Below are positions 7,273-16,171 of a stretch of 64,000 nucleotides of DNA, in pieces (positions within the stretch are counted from its first letter, which is position 1; every line of letters starts with the position of its first letter). Both the position numbers and the translations under genes were made by a program. The notes below the pieces were generated by a model. The model did no database searches. It was not told where the DNA came from and saw only the letters and a list, made by a program, of their open reading frames with translations. The stretch spans positions 682,001 to 746,000 of the forward strand of contig JBMNFA010000001.1 in assembly GCA_050949055.1 (NCBI GenBank), written 5' to 3'. Origin of the DNA: JAEZJZ01 sp050949055. GTDB lineage: Bacteria; Bacillota; UBA994; UBA5500.

Positions 7273-9033
7273 TCACTCGCTGGCCGGGATGTTGGCTTGG
7301 CCACGGTAGATCAACCCGCGCGCTGTATCCAGCGTGATCAGTTGCCCGTCGCTCAAGCGGCTGGTGGCCCCTGCCACCCCGACGATCACCGGCAAACCCA
7401 GGTTCAAGGCCACTACCGCCGCATGGGAGGTCAGGCCCCCCTCTTCCGCCACCAGCCCACATGCCCGCTCCAGGGCGGGAATGTATTCTTTATCGGTGCC
7501 GACGGTCACCACGATGCAGCCGGGGGTTGCCTTCTGTAACGCCTCCCTGGCGTTTCGGCAAACGACCGCCTTACCCGTAACCGGCTTCTGTCCGATACCC
7601 ATTCCTTTTGCTAATACGTCTCCCACAATATGCACCTTCAATAAGTTAGTCGTTCCCGGCACGCCCACTGGCACACCAGCAGTCAGGACAATCAGGTCAC
7701 CGTTCTTAATCATCGTCAGATCCAAGGCCCGTGCAATGGCAGCGTTGACCATCTGGTCTGTGTTTTGGGTGCGCTCCCCCAGCATAGGATGGACACCCCA
7801 GGAGAGGTTCAGTCGCCTGGCTACTTGTTCGCTGTAGGTGAAAGCCAACACCGGTGCCTGTGGCCGGTAGCGAGAGACCATGCGAGCCGTGCTGCCGGAC
7901 TGGGTGGAGGTGATGATCGCCTTGGCACCCAAGTCGGTGGCCGCCTGCACGGTGGCGTGGCTGATGGCATCGGTGACACTAGGGCTCCTGGGCATCCGCC
8001 GCTGACGCAGAATCTCGGCATGCTGCAAGGCCTGTTCAGCGCGCATGGCTATGCGCGCCATGGTGCGGACCGCTTCCAGGGGGTATTTTCCGCTTGCCGT
8101 CTCACCGGAAAGCATCACCGCGTCGGTACCGTCCAGGATGGCATTGGCCACATCGCTGGCTTCCGCCCGGGTAGGCCGCGGCGCGCGAATCATGGAATCC
8201 AGCATCTGGGTGGCGGTGATCACCGGCTTTCCCAACCGGTTGCAGGCGGCGATCATTTCCTTCTGAATCAGCGGCACCTCTTCCGTGGGGATTTCCACCC
8301 CCATATCTCCCCGGGCCACCATCACCCCGTCTGCTACCTTCAAAATCTCGGCCATGTTCTCCACGCCCTGCCGGTTTTCGATCTTGGCGATGATCGGAAT
8401 ATTCTCCCCCAACTCTTCCAGCAGCTTGCGCAAGACCAGAATATCGGCCGCGCTGCGCACGAAGGACTGGGCTATGTAATCGCAGCCCAACTCCACCCCC
8501 AGGCGGATGTCGGCCCGGTCCTGATCCGAAAGGGCGGGCAGATTGAGCGAACGCCCAGGAATATTCACGCCTTTGCGGTTGCTGAGCGTGCCGCCCACCA
8601 GCACGCGGCAGGTCACCTGCTCCGGATCGATGGCTTCCACCTGCATTTCCAACAAGCCATCGTCCACCAACACCCTGTCGCCCACCGCCAGCTCCTCAGG
8701 TAAAGCCCTGTAGCTGACACTGACGCCCTGCTGGTCGCCCGGTCGGTCGTCAATCCACAAGGCGAACAACTGTCCGGAACGCAGCTCGACTTTGCCCGCT
8801 GCAAAGACACCCAAGCGAATCTCAGGGCCTTTGGTATCCCAGATGATCGGCACAAACTTGCCCACCTCCTGGGCAGCCGCCCTGATGCGCTGGAAGCGCT
8901 GCCGGTGTTCTTCATGCACACCGTGCGACAGATTGAGCCGAGCCACATCCACCCCGGCCGCAACCAGCTGTCGCAGCATCGCCGGGTGGTCACTGGCCGG
9001 ACCGATTGTAGCGACTATTTTCGTATGCCGCAT
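7273..9033 (-). CDS. pyk: Pyruvate kinase with C-terminal PEP-utiliser domain
   Basis: The enzyme transfers phosphate from phosphoenolpyruvate to ADP in the last step of glycolysis. The N-terminus MRHTKIVATIGPAS, DTKGPEIRLG, the active-site signature IAKIENRQG and the MVARGDMGVEIP loop are all present. At 586 residues it is about 100 longer than the short enzymes; the extra C-terminal part holds GGLTSHAAVVA, the phosphohistidine-type swivelling domain seen in Bacillus-type pyruvate kinases. Start ATG 9033 is preferred over GTG 9042 because AGAGGA would lie almost on top of the GTG. No phosphofructokinase gene adjoins it. Confidence 0.95.
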   Translation of the reverse strand: MRHTKIVATIGPASDHPAMLRQLVAAGVDVARLNLSHGVHEEHRQRFQRIRAAAQEVGKFVPIIWDTKGPEIRLGVFAAGKVELRSGQLFALWIDDRPGDQQGVSVSYRALPEELAVGDRVLVDDGLLEMQVEAIDPEQVTCRVLVGGTLSNRKGVNIPGRSLNLPALSDQDRADIRLGVELGCDYIAQSFVRSAADILVLRKLLEELGENIPIIAKIENRQGVENMAEILKVADGVMVARGDMGVEIPTEEVPLIQKEMIAACNRLGKPVITATQMLDSMIRAPRPTRAEASDVANAILDGTDAVMLSGETASGKYPLEAVRTMARIAMRAEQALQHAEILRQRRMPRSPSVTDAISHATVQAATDLGAKAIITSTQSGSTARMVSRYRPQAPVLAFTYSEQVARRLNLSWGVHPMLGERTQNTDQMVNAAIARALDLTMIKNGDLIVLTAGVPVGVPGTTNLLKVHIVGDVLAKGMGIGQKPVTGKAVVCRNAREALQKATPGCIVVTVGTDKEYIPALERACGLVAEEGGLTSHAAVVALNLGLPVIVGVAGATSRLSDGQLITLDTARGLIYRGQANIPASE

Positions 9034-9509
9034 CAAAATCACCGTCCTCTGGGCGTCAGGGTGCAGGCCGTCTTCAGGTGATGTGCCCTGCCGTTCATCG
9101 GCCGGGCTCAGGTTCGGCCCATGATGTTCGCCTGCCCTCTGACATGGTACTACTCTATAGATTGGCGCATCTGCGGAAATCTCCTGCTCGCTAACGTGAT
9201 AAACGCGGCAAGCGACAAGGGCCGCAGTGTAGGCTCTGTCTGCAGATGCATCCCCTTTTACAGACCCTCAAAGCCTGTCTGATATGCCACGACGCAGAAC
9301 AGCGTCCTGCTTTCCCAAGAACTGTTCCAAGTTGTCTCTGACCGCAGATGAGAAATGCAGTTCCTCATGGGCAGCCTGCGCCCAGTCTGGGCAGCGTCCG
9401 GACGGCATCCTGCGGTGGAGAAGAAAACACTGCAGGGTTTTGCTTCCCGAATCGTGACTTTCGGGTGGCTGCAGGAAAAGGTACACTAAGCATTAGGAGG
9501 TGCGTAATC
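9034..9509. other. Divergent intergenic region pyk-thrC
   Basis: This stretch of about 470 bases has no credible gene. It should hold the promoters of pyk (minus) and thrC (plus). The arms GCATCTGC (near 9170) and GCAGATGC (near 9242) could form a long-range stem, but I find no T-box motif (GGGTGGNACCGCG) or other known leader. I see no run of Thr codons in a leader peptide. Confidence 0.4.
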
Positions 9510-10637
9510 ATGCTCATCTGTGCACATTGTGACACGGTTTATCCAGAAAATGAGCCCCGCTGGCGCTGCCCTTGCGGGGGATACCTGCATTATCGCCCTG
9601 AGGAGATGTTCCAGCCGCATCAGCTGGCCGGCCGCCCCACCACCCTCTGGCGCTACCGGGAGCCGCTGGGCATCCTCTCGGACGCCAACGTGGTCAGCTT
9701 GGGCGAAGGCTTTACTCCGCTGGTAGCCGATCGGCTGGAGGACCAACCGGTGTTGTTCAAACTGGATCAGCTTTGCCCCACCGGCTCGTTTAAGGATCGC
9801 GGCAGCGCGGTAATGCTGAGCAAACTGAAGGAATGGGGCGTTGGCGAGCTGATCGAGGACTCATCCGGCAATGCCGGCGCTTCGGTGGCCGCCTATGCCA
9901 GCCGGGCCAAGATTAAAGCCCACATCTACATACCCGCCTACACTTCCGCAGGCAAGGCGGCGCAGATCGCCATGTACGGGGCTGACCTGATAAAGGTACC
10001 CGGAACCCGCGAGGATACGGCGCAGGCGGCCTGGGACGCTGCCGAGCAGCAGTTCTATGCCAGCCACAACTGGAGCCCTTATTTTCTCAACGGATTGAAG
10101 ACGCTCGCCTATGAGATCGCGGAACAGCTGGGTTGGCAGGCCCCCGATTGGGTGGTCGCTCCGGTGGGGGGCGGCAGTTCCATTCTCGGCCTGTATCTAG
10201 GTTTCAAGGACCTGGAAGAGGCAGGGATCATCGACCGTTTGCCGCGCCTGGCGGCGGTGCAAGCCAAGAACTGCGCCCCGGTCTTTCACGCTTGGAGGCA
10301 AGGCTTGACCGATGTTCCAGCAGTGCAGAAACAGGAGACCGCGGCCGAGGGCATTTCCATCGCCAAACCAGTGAAAGGGCGCGACATCCTCCGCGCCATC
10401 CGAGCCACCGACGGGGTGGTGCTGACGGTCGAGGACCAGGAAATCTGGGATATGCTGACCGAACTGGGCCAACGGGGCATCTACGTTGAGCCGACAGCAG
10501 CGGCAGCACCAGCGGCACTCAGGCAGCTGCGGCACCAGGGACTGGTGTCTCCAGGGCAGCACGTGGTGGTACAGCTGACCGGCAGCGGCCTTAAAGCAAC
10601 GGACAAAATAGTCGACCACTACTCTGCAAGGAGGTAG
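9510..10637 (+). CDS. thrC: Threonine synthase (PLP-dependent)
   Basis: This enzyme converts O-phosphohomoserine to threonine in the cytoplasm. The 375-residue protein starts with a zinc-ribbon-like segment (CAHCDTVY...CPCGG). It then has the PLP-lysine motif GSFKDRG (Lys about 95), SSGNAGASVAAYA, and the phosphate-binding PVGGGSSILG. ATG 9510 has TAGGAGG 9 bases upstream. The frame is open further upstream but without sense. The ridA gene begins 4 bases after its stop and uses a ribosome site that overlaps the thrC end, so the two form an operon. A related PLP lyase acting on another substrate cannot be excluded. Confidence 0.85.
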   Translation: MLICAHCDTVYPENEPRWRCPCGGYLHYRPEEMFQPHQLAGRPTTLWRYREPLGILSDANVVSLGEGFTPLVADRLEDQPVLFKLDQLCPTGSFKDRGSAVMLSKLKEWGVGELIEDSSGNAGASVAAYASRAKIKAHIYIPAYTSAGKAAQIAMYGADLIKVPGTREDTAQAAWDAAEQQFYASHNWSPYFLNGLKTLAYEIAEQLGWQAPDWVVAPVGGGSSILGLYLGFKDLEEAGIIDRLPRLAAVQAKNCAPVFHAWRQGLTDVPAVQKQETAAEGISIAKPVKGRDILRAIRATDGVVLTVEDQEIWDMLTELGQRGIYVEPTAAAAPAALRQLRHQGLVSPGQHVVVQLTGSGLKATDKIVDHYSARR

Positions 10638-10641
10638 GGAA

Positions 10642-11028
10642 ATGCAGAAGAAGATTGCCAGCGCTGCAGTCGTGCCTCCGCGAGGCTTCTACTCCCAGGC
10701 TGTGCAAGCGGGACCGATGCTGTTCATCGCCGGACAATTGCCCTTGGACATTTCCGGCCAGATTGTCGGCCAGACTGCCGCCGAACAGGCGCGTCAAGCC
10801 CTCAGCAATGTGCGTCATGTGCTACAGGCTGCCAATGCAGGCTGGCACAATCTGGTGCAGGTGACCGTATACATCAGCGACATCGCCCATTGGCCGGCAG
10901 TCAACCAAGTGTACCAGGAAATGCTGGCCGGGGTGCCGGTGCCTCCTGCCCGGGCGGTGGTGCCAGTGAAAGAAATGCATTACGGTGCCCTGGTGGAGGT
11001 GCAGGCAACAGCTTATCTACCGGAGTAG
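10642..11028 (+). CDS. ridA: RidA family enamine/imine deaminase
   Basis: RidA proteins hydrolyse reactive enamine and imine intermediates released by PLP enzymes. The 128-residue length, GFYSQAVQAGPMLFIAGQLPLD near the start, and PPARAVVPVKEMHYGALVEVQATA at the end (with the carboxylate-binding Arg) are typical of the YjgF/RidA family. It is placed right after threonine synthase, a sensible partner because threonine breakdown is a classic source of 2-aminoacrylate and 2-aminocrotonate. The stop of this gene lies 130 bases from the convergent cca stop. Confidence 0.93.
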   Translation: MQKKIASAAVVPPRGFYSQAVQAGPMLFIAGQLPLDISGQIVGQTAAEQARQALSNVRHVLQAANAGWHNLVQVTVYISDIAHWPAVNQVYQEMLAGVPVPPARAVVPVKEMHYGALVEVQATAYLPE

Positions 11029-11158
11029 AGTGCCCTTGCCGGGAGAGCGGCTATCGGTGCTGGCGCCGACACTTGGGGGTGTAGGCGCGGACAAACTGCA
11101 GAGCCTGCTGCCGGTTACTCACCTGGCCGGCAGCTTGCGCTTCCAGCAGTGCCGCTTT

Positions 11159-12469
11159 TCACTCGCCCACCCACGGCCCGGGCTGCTTCTCCACGGCCGC
11201 GATGATCTGCTCCCCGTCCAACAGGGGCTGGGGAGATACCACCTGGTCGTGTCGGCAGAAGTAGGCCAGCAGCATCCTTTCCGCCACCTGCTGGTGCTCT
11301 CGGAACTCAGGGGCGGCTGCCACCCGCTCCCCCTTGGCCAGGTGGTCTGCCAAAGTAAACAGCACGATGGCCACACCCAGGTCGCCGGTGCGCCGGTACA
11401 GACGGTGGATCAGCCGGTCATCCAGATGACCGGTCCTCCATAGCTGCATCGGATACATATGGTAGGCGATAAAGGTATGGATCAGCCTGGATTGTTCGTT
11501 GCTCAACCGTAGGCGTTCCGCCACCTTAACCGCCATCTTTGCCCCCACATGTTCGTGCTCATAGAAGGTGACTTTGTCACCCCGGTCCACCCGGGTGGCT
11601 GGCTTGCCGATATCATGCAGCCAGGCAGCCAGCATGATGGCGGACTGTTCAGCCGCACTCAATTGCTGCCAATACTGCCTGACGTAGGCCTGCATGGAGC
11701 TGGGCAGATGGCTGCCGTGGTGAATGATGCTGCTGAAGGCAGCGAAGGCCCGTTGGCTATGAACGTCCACCGTGAATTGATGGTACTTGTTCTGACCGAC
11801 CCGTTGCATGGCGGCCACTTCCGGGAACAGGGCGGCGACGGCTCCCCAGCGCTCGAGGTTGGCCAGGCCTGACGCAGCCTGCCGATGCTGCAGGATCAGA
11901 GACAGTTCCATCCAGATACGTTCCCCTGGCACCCTGTTCAATGCGGGCGCTGCAGCGATCAGCGCGGAGCTGGTCTGTGCGTCGCTCTGCAGACTCAACT
12001 CCACCCCCAAGCGGGCAGCCCGCAGAATGCGTACCGGGTCGCCCTGGATGGCGTCCCGGTGTACCAGGCGCAGGCGCCTGGACTCCAGGTCCTCCCTCCC
12101 TTGGAACGGGTCGATTAGCCCCGATAGCTCTCCCCTCAACCAGTCAGTCAGCGGCAACGCCATGCAGTTGACGGTGAAGTCCCGCCGGCTCAAATCTGAC
12201 TGCATGTTGCCCTGCATGGCCGCCAAATCCAGCACCATGTCAGCATTTACCAGCCTCACCGTGCCCCTGTCCTGGTCCAGCCAGAAAGCGGACAGGCCTG
12301 GCCGCGTCCAATAGTCCGGATTGAGCAGCGGCGAGTTGGCGTCAGCCAGCACCAGATCTATATCCCGTGCCTCCACTCCCAGTAGGCAGTCGCGCAGCGC
12401 GCCTCCCACCACCCAGGCCTGGGCGGGCACCTGGCTGGCGATCTGCTCCAGCAGCCCATCCCCTGTCAT
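11159..12469 (-). CDS. cca: CCA tRNA nucleotidyltransferase, C-terminus cut by in-frame TGA
   Basis: The enzyme adds or repairs the 3' CCA of tRNAs. The 436-residue product has the nucleotidyltransferase head (VVGGALRDCLLG, DIDLVL), RRDFTVNCMAL, the RNA-binding motif DPVRILRAAR, and an HD domain (AAWLHDIGKPAT). It stops at TGA 11161-11159. Without that stop, translation continues in frame for 35 more codons to TAG at 11051, and this tail (KAALLEAQAAGQVSNRQQAL) is just what normal family members have. This is a recent nonsense mutation or a sequencing error. ATG 12469 is preferred (GGAGGG about 8 bases upstream) over TTG 12490. Confidence 0.88.
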   Translation of the reverse strand: MTGDGLLEQIASQVPAQAWVVGGALRDCLLGVEARDIDLVLADANSPLLNPDYWTRPGLSAFWLDQDRGTVRLVNADMVLDLAAMQGNMQSDLSRRDFTVNCMALPLTDWLRGELSGLIDPFQGREDLESRRLRLVHRDAIQGDPVRILRAARLGVELSLQSDAQTSSALIAAAPALNRVPGERIWMELSLILQHRQAASGLANLERWGAVAALFPEVAAMQRVGQNKYHQFTVDVHSQRAFAAFSSIIHHGSHLPSSMQAYVRQYWQQLSAAEQSAIMLAAWLHDIGKPATRVDRGDKVTFYEHEHVGAKMAVKVAERLRLSNEQSRLIHTFIAYHMYPMQLWRTGHLDDRLIHRLYRRTGDLGVAIVLFTLADHLAKGERVAAAPEFREHQQVAERMLLAYFCRHDQVVSPQPLLDGEQIIAAVEKQPGPWVGE

Positions 12470-12692
12470 CGCCATCACCCTCCCATCCAAAACCAGTGTG
12501 CTTCGCCCAAACGGCTAATATCCAAGAGACGTGCCATCCCCCAGCGCCCAATTCCAGGGCAGACGTCTAGGGGGCGGGCGCGCCTACGGGACGTTACCAT
12601 CCGGACTGCCTCACCCAACTGCAGCCCTAGGCGCTGTCGGCCACGCTGCTTTGGCCAGCGCCATCCTTGTCCCCAGCCAACGCCGCACTGGG

Positions 12693-12722
12693 CAAAAAAT
12701 AGCAGGCCGACTAAGGCCTGCT
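12693..12722 (-). terminator. Terminator of the 12748-13059 gene
   Basis: On the minus strand AGCAGGCC pairs with GGCCTGCT and is followed by ATTTTTTG. It lies 25 bases after the stop codon of the small membrane protein gene. Confidence 0.85.
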
Positions 12723-12747
12723 AAACGTCCCGCGCAACTGTCAGTTC

Positions 12748-13059
12748 TCAAAACACGTCCTGCCAATCCACCAAGTTGGAAAGATTGACGTAACCGAGCA
12801 ATCCTAAGGGTACACCCAGCAACCAAAGAAAGAGCAAGACTCTGCCCTGAAAGAGCAGGCCCAGACCGAGCAGTCCATGGGCAATGGTCAACAGCCAATA
12901 ACCCAGCAGGTCCTTGCGCCTGGCCATCCAAAGGAATCCAACAGTGGCAGCCAAATAGAGCAGCAGGAAAACGCTCCTCCCGCCTGGCAAGAACAATGAG
13001 AACAACGCCAATGCCAACGCACCAAAGCCCAGCGCACGCACCTTCAGCCGGTCTGCCAT
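12748..13059 (-). CDS. Small integral membrane protein, unknown function
   Basis: This 103-residue protein has about four hydrophobic segments (ALGFGALALALFSLFL, VFLLLYLAATVGFLWM, LGYWLLTIAHGLLGLGLLF, VLLFLWLLGVPLGLLGY) and a short polar C-terminus (DWQDVF). ATG 13059 has AAAGGTGG upstream. A good terminator follows, so it is expressed as a single gene. I do not recognise the family. Confidence 0.7.
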   Translation of the reverse strand: MADRLKVRALGFGALALALFSLFLPGGRSVFLLLYLAATVGFLWMARRKDLLGYWLLTIAHGLLGLGLLFQGRVLLFLWLLGVPLGLLGYVNLSNLVDWQDVF

Positions 13060-13218
13060 ATTTACCACCTTTCATTGTTAGTATGCCGGGAGCCAAATTA
13101 GATCTAACGGCCAAAAGCCCTCAAACAGATTCACATTCGCCCCAGAGGCACAGGCAGGCGAATGGGCCGCCTGTTATATTTGTATGGGGTAGGGCTGGTC
13201 AATATTTGTGCAAACATT

Positions 13219-14391
13219 CTAAGTTCGGGCCACTCCAGTGGATCTGGCTGCGGCACCGACGGCGGCCGCTACCTGCTCCACCACCCGGCAATCAAAGACA
13301 TCAGGGATGATATAATCGGCGGATAGCCCCTGCTCCACCGCAATGCTGGCGATGGCGTCGGCTGCAGCTAGCTTCATCTCCTCGTTGATCACAGCAGCCC
13401 GCACATCCAGAGCGCCGCGGAAGACTCCTGGAAAAGCCAGCACGTTGTTGATCTGGTTGGGGAAGTCACTGCGGCCAGTGCCGATCACCGCCGCGCCGCC
13501 TGCTTTTGCTTCGTCCGGCCAGATCTCGGGTACGGGGTTGGCCATGGCGAAGACGATCGCTTGCCGGGACATCAGCGACACCAGTTGTGCGTTCAGCACT
13601 CCGCCGGCAGAGACTCCGATGAACACATCTGCCCCCCGCAGGGCGTCTGCCAGCCCGCCTTTTACCTGCCTTGGATTGGTGATGGCGGCCATCTCCTCCT
13701 GGGCAGGATTATTGCCAGCTGCCCCAGAATGGACGGTGCCATGGCGGTCGCATAGAATCAGATCTGCCACACCGGCGCCGACCAGCAGTTTGGCGATAGC
13801 AATCCCGGCGGAACCGGCTCCGTTAATCACCACTCTGCTGTTCTTGATCTCTCTTCCAGTCAGCCGCAGGGCATTGAGCAGAGCTGCCAAGACCACGATT
13901 GCGGTGCCGTGCTGATCGTCATGGAACACTGGAATATCCAGCGCGTCCTGCAGCTGCCGCTCTATTTGAAAGCAGCGGGGAGCAGCAATGTCCTCCAGGT
14001 TGATCCCGCCGTAACCGGGGGCCAACAGCCGCACCGCCTGGACGATCTCGTCGGTATCCTGGCTGGCCAGACACACGGGGACTGCGTCCACGTCGGCAAA
14101 CGACTTAAACAGCACCGCCTTGCCTTCCATCACTGGCAGAGCCGCCTCAGGGCCAATGTTGCCCAAACCCAGTACGGCTGACCCATCGGTGACTATCGCC
14201 ACCGTGTTACCGCGATTGGTATAGTCGTAAACCAGATTCTTGTCTTGGGCAATCTCCTTGCACGGCTCGGCCACGCCCGGCGTATAGGCGAGGGTCAGGT
14301 CTTGACGGTTGCGCAAAGGAACTTTGCTGGCGATGGCCAGCTTACCCTTATTTCGACGATGCAACTCTAAAGCTTGTTCTTTGAAGTCCAA
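13219..14391 (-). CDS. NAD(P)-dependent malic enzyme
   Basis: This 390-residue enzyme decarboxylates malate to pyruvate, linking the C4 acids to glycolysis. It has the short bacterial malic-enzyme architecture: N-terminal TLAYTPGVAEPCKEI, TDGSAVLGLGNIGPEAALPVMEGKA, the metal site region FHDDQHGTAIV, and a Rossmann NAD-binding motif VVINGAGSAGIA. The start is TTG 14391 with GGAGG upstream. The extra phosphotransacetylase-like domain of the long malic enzymes is absent. Cofactor choice (NAD or NADP) cannot be read with confidence. Confidence 0.93.
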   Translation of the reverse strand: MDFKEQALELHRRNKGKLAIASKVPLRNRQDLTLAYTPGVAEPCKEIAQDKNLVYDYTNRGNTVAIVTDGSAVLGLGNIGPEAALPVMEGKAVLFKSFADVDAVPVCLASQDTDEIVQAVRLLAPGYGGINLEDIAAPRCFQIERQLQDALDIPVFHDDQHGTAIVVLAALLNALRLTGREIKNSRVVINGAGSAGIAIAKLLVGAGVADLILCDRHGTVHSGAAGNNPAQEEMAAITNPRQVKGGLADALRGADVFIGVSAGGVLNAQLVSLMSRQAIVFAMANPVPEIWPDEAKAGGAAVIGTGRSDFPNQINNVLAFPGVFRGALDVRAAVINEEMKLAAADAIASIAVEQGLSADYIIPDVFDCRVVEQVAAAVGAAARSTGVART

Positions 14392-14640
14392 AATGGCGCC
14401 TCCTCAACATTAGCGTTGTCGAAATTGCAGATCCACGAAAAGAACGGCCTCACATTACATCTTCTCCCTTAATTCGACGAAAAGTCCGAGCTTTCCTGCG
14501 CCCCAGGGCAGGAAATGCGTGCTTTCAGCGACAACCAGCCGACCATCTCGCAAGCTGTCACCCGCCAAAGAGAGATGAGCTGCGAACCCATTTCGCAGGT
14601 GACAGTTGCTCAACCATCGACCAGCCTCGCCTGCGTCCTG

Positions 14641-15912
14641 CTACTCAACCTCAAAGGTCTGCTCGCGCTTGGGGCCGACGGAGACAATACCTATTCTTGC
14701 CCCCACCAGCTGCTCTATACGGCGCAAGTAGCGCTGGGCGTTGGGCGGCAGGTCAGCAAAGGAACGCACACCGCTAGTGTCCCTTTGCCAACCGGGCAGA
14801 GTCTCATAGATCGGCCGCGCCCTGGTCAACAGACGGGGATCGGGCATCTGCTCGTGTACCTGACCATCAACAACATAACCGACACACAGCTTCACCTGGG
14901 CAAACCCATCCAACACGTCCAGATTGGTCAATGCCAACCGGGTAAAACCATTCAGCATGTGGGCATAGCGGACAGCAATGGCATCAAACCACCCACAGCG
15001 CCTGGGCCGGCCAGTGGTAGCCCCGTACTCGTTGCCCACCACGCGAATTTGCTCACCGGTCTGGTCGAACAGCTCACTGGGCATCGCCCCTTTGCCGACA
15101 GAGGTGGAATACGCCTTGACGATTCCCAGGACGTCTGTGATCTGGTGGGGTGGAATGCCCGCCCCGACAGATGCCCCACCTGCCAGCGGATTAGAGGATG
15201 TGACATAGGGATATGTGCCCCAGTCCAGGTCCTTCAGCGCCCCCAGCTGTCCTTCCAGCAGAATCGCTTGGTCCGCCTGCAACGCCTGGTGTAGCAGCGG
15301 TAACGTATCTTGAATATGGGGCATGAGCGGCTGGCACCAGGAGAGCACTTGCTCACAAACCACAGCTGCATCTAAAGGCGGTTGCCCATATAAGGCTCGC
15401 AACAACAGGTTTCGCTCCGCCAACTGCAAGGCCACCTTTGCATGGAACAGCTTCGGGTCGAAGAGGTCCCCCATCTGAATGCCGCAACGCTTCACTTTAT
15501 CGACATAACAAGGGCCAATCCCCCGCAGGGTTGTCCCCAGCGCTTGCTCGCCGCGGGCTTGTTCCTCCAACTGGTCAAACAACACATGGTATGGCATCAA
15601 CAAGTGGGCCCGGGAAGAGATGACCAAAGCGGACGTGTCCACCCCTTGTGCAGCCAGATCGTCCAACTCCTGGCGCAGAATGGTTGGGCTCACCACTGTG
15701 CCGGTACCAATGATGCACTTGGTGGCAGGATTGAAGATGCCGCACGGAACCAGATGCAGTTTGAACTCGCCGAATTGGTTGACAACCGTGTGTCCAGCGT
15801 TGTTTCCGCCCTGAAAGCGGACCACCACATCGGCTCTTGTGGCCAACCAGTCGACAATCTTACCCTTGCCTTCGTCGCCCCATTGGGCACCAACTACGGC
15901 AGTAACAGGCAT
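14641..15912 (-). CDS. purA: Adenylosuccinate synthetase
   Basis: This enzyme catalyses the GTP-dependent joining of IMP and aspartate, the first step to AMP. The 423-residue protein begins MPVTAVVGAQWGDEGKGK, with the family's glycine-rich GTP loop, followed by GNNAGHTV, GTTLRGIGPCYVDK (IMP binding) and TTGRPRRCGWFD. ATG 15912 has GGGGGGAG upstream. It is transcribed alone, divergently from a LysR regulator. Confidence 0.96.
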   Translation of the reverse strand: MPVTAVVGAQWGDEGKGKIVDWLATRADVVVRFQGGNNAGHTVVNQFGEFKLHLVPCGIFNPATKCIIGTGTVVSPTILRQELDDLAAQGVDTSALVISSRAHLLMPYHVLFDQLEEQARGEQALGTTLRGIGPCYVDKVKRCGIQMGDLFDPKLFHAKVALQLAERNLLLRALYGQPPLDAAVVCEQVLSWCQPLMPHIQDTLPLLHQALQADQAILLEGQLGALKDLDWGTYPYVTSSNPLAGGASVGAGIPPHQITDVLGIVKAYSTSVGKGAMPSELFDQTGEQIRVVGNEYGATTGRPRRCGWFDAIAVRYAHMLNGFTRLALTNLDVLDGFAQVKLCVGYVVDGQVHEQMPDPRLLTRARPIYETLPGWQRDTSGVRSFADLPPNAQRYLRRIEQLVGARIGIVSVGPKREQTFEVE

Positions 15913-15980
15913 TGAGCTCCCCCCTATTCATCGGTCTAATACCAGGATCAATTCTAAGCCTTGCCAAAACCTAATTCCAA

Positions 15981-16016
15981 TGCATAATATTAATTGAATC
16001 TATGCACGCGATGCAT
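15981..16016. promoter_or_regulatory. Candidate LysR operator between purA and lysR
   Basis: TGCATA (15981-15986) and TATGCA (16001-16006) form an inverted repeat with 14 AT-rich bases between, and a third ATGCAT lies at 16011. This arrangement suits a LysR-type regulator, which usually binds its own divergent promoter region. It is a pattern-based guess. Confidence 0.4.
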
Positions 16017-16171
16017 CATGAGCAGGCTATTCAACCCTATTATGCCAACACACGCAGACAAAGATCGTCAGTAAAGCCATCTCGGGAGCTCCACCGCAAA
16101 ACGAAATTTGCACTATTGCGGCCGGGGGGTTTTGAGAACGGCCTCATCCCGTTCGCCAGAGGAGGTTCACT

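Noticed and set aside
7765..8703. Open frame of 312 codons on the plus strand
   Set aside because: Antisense to pyruvate kinase; Gly/His-rich shadow.
9034..9509. Possible T-box or threonine attenuator before thrC
   Set aside because: No GGGTGGNACCGCG motif, no stem I landmarks and no run of Thr codons; only a distant GCATCTGC/GCAGATGC pair.
11159..11161. TGA recoding (Trp or selenocysteine) in cca
   Set aside because: TGA ends other genes here (for example the DUF421 and first-permease genes), and no conserved Trp or Cys is expected at this site. Mutation or sequencing error is simpler.
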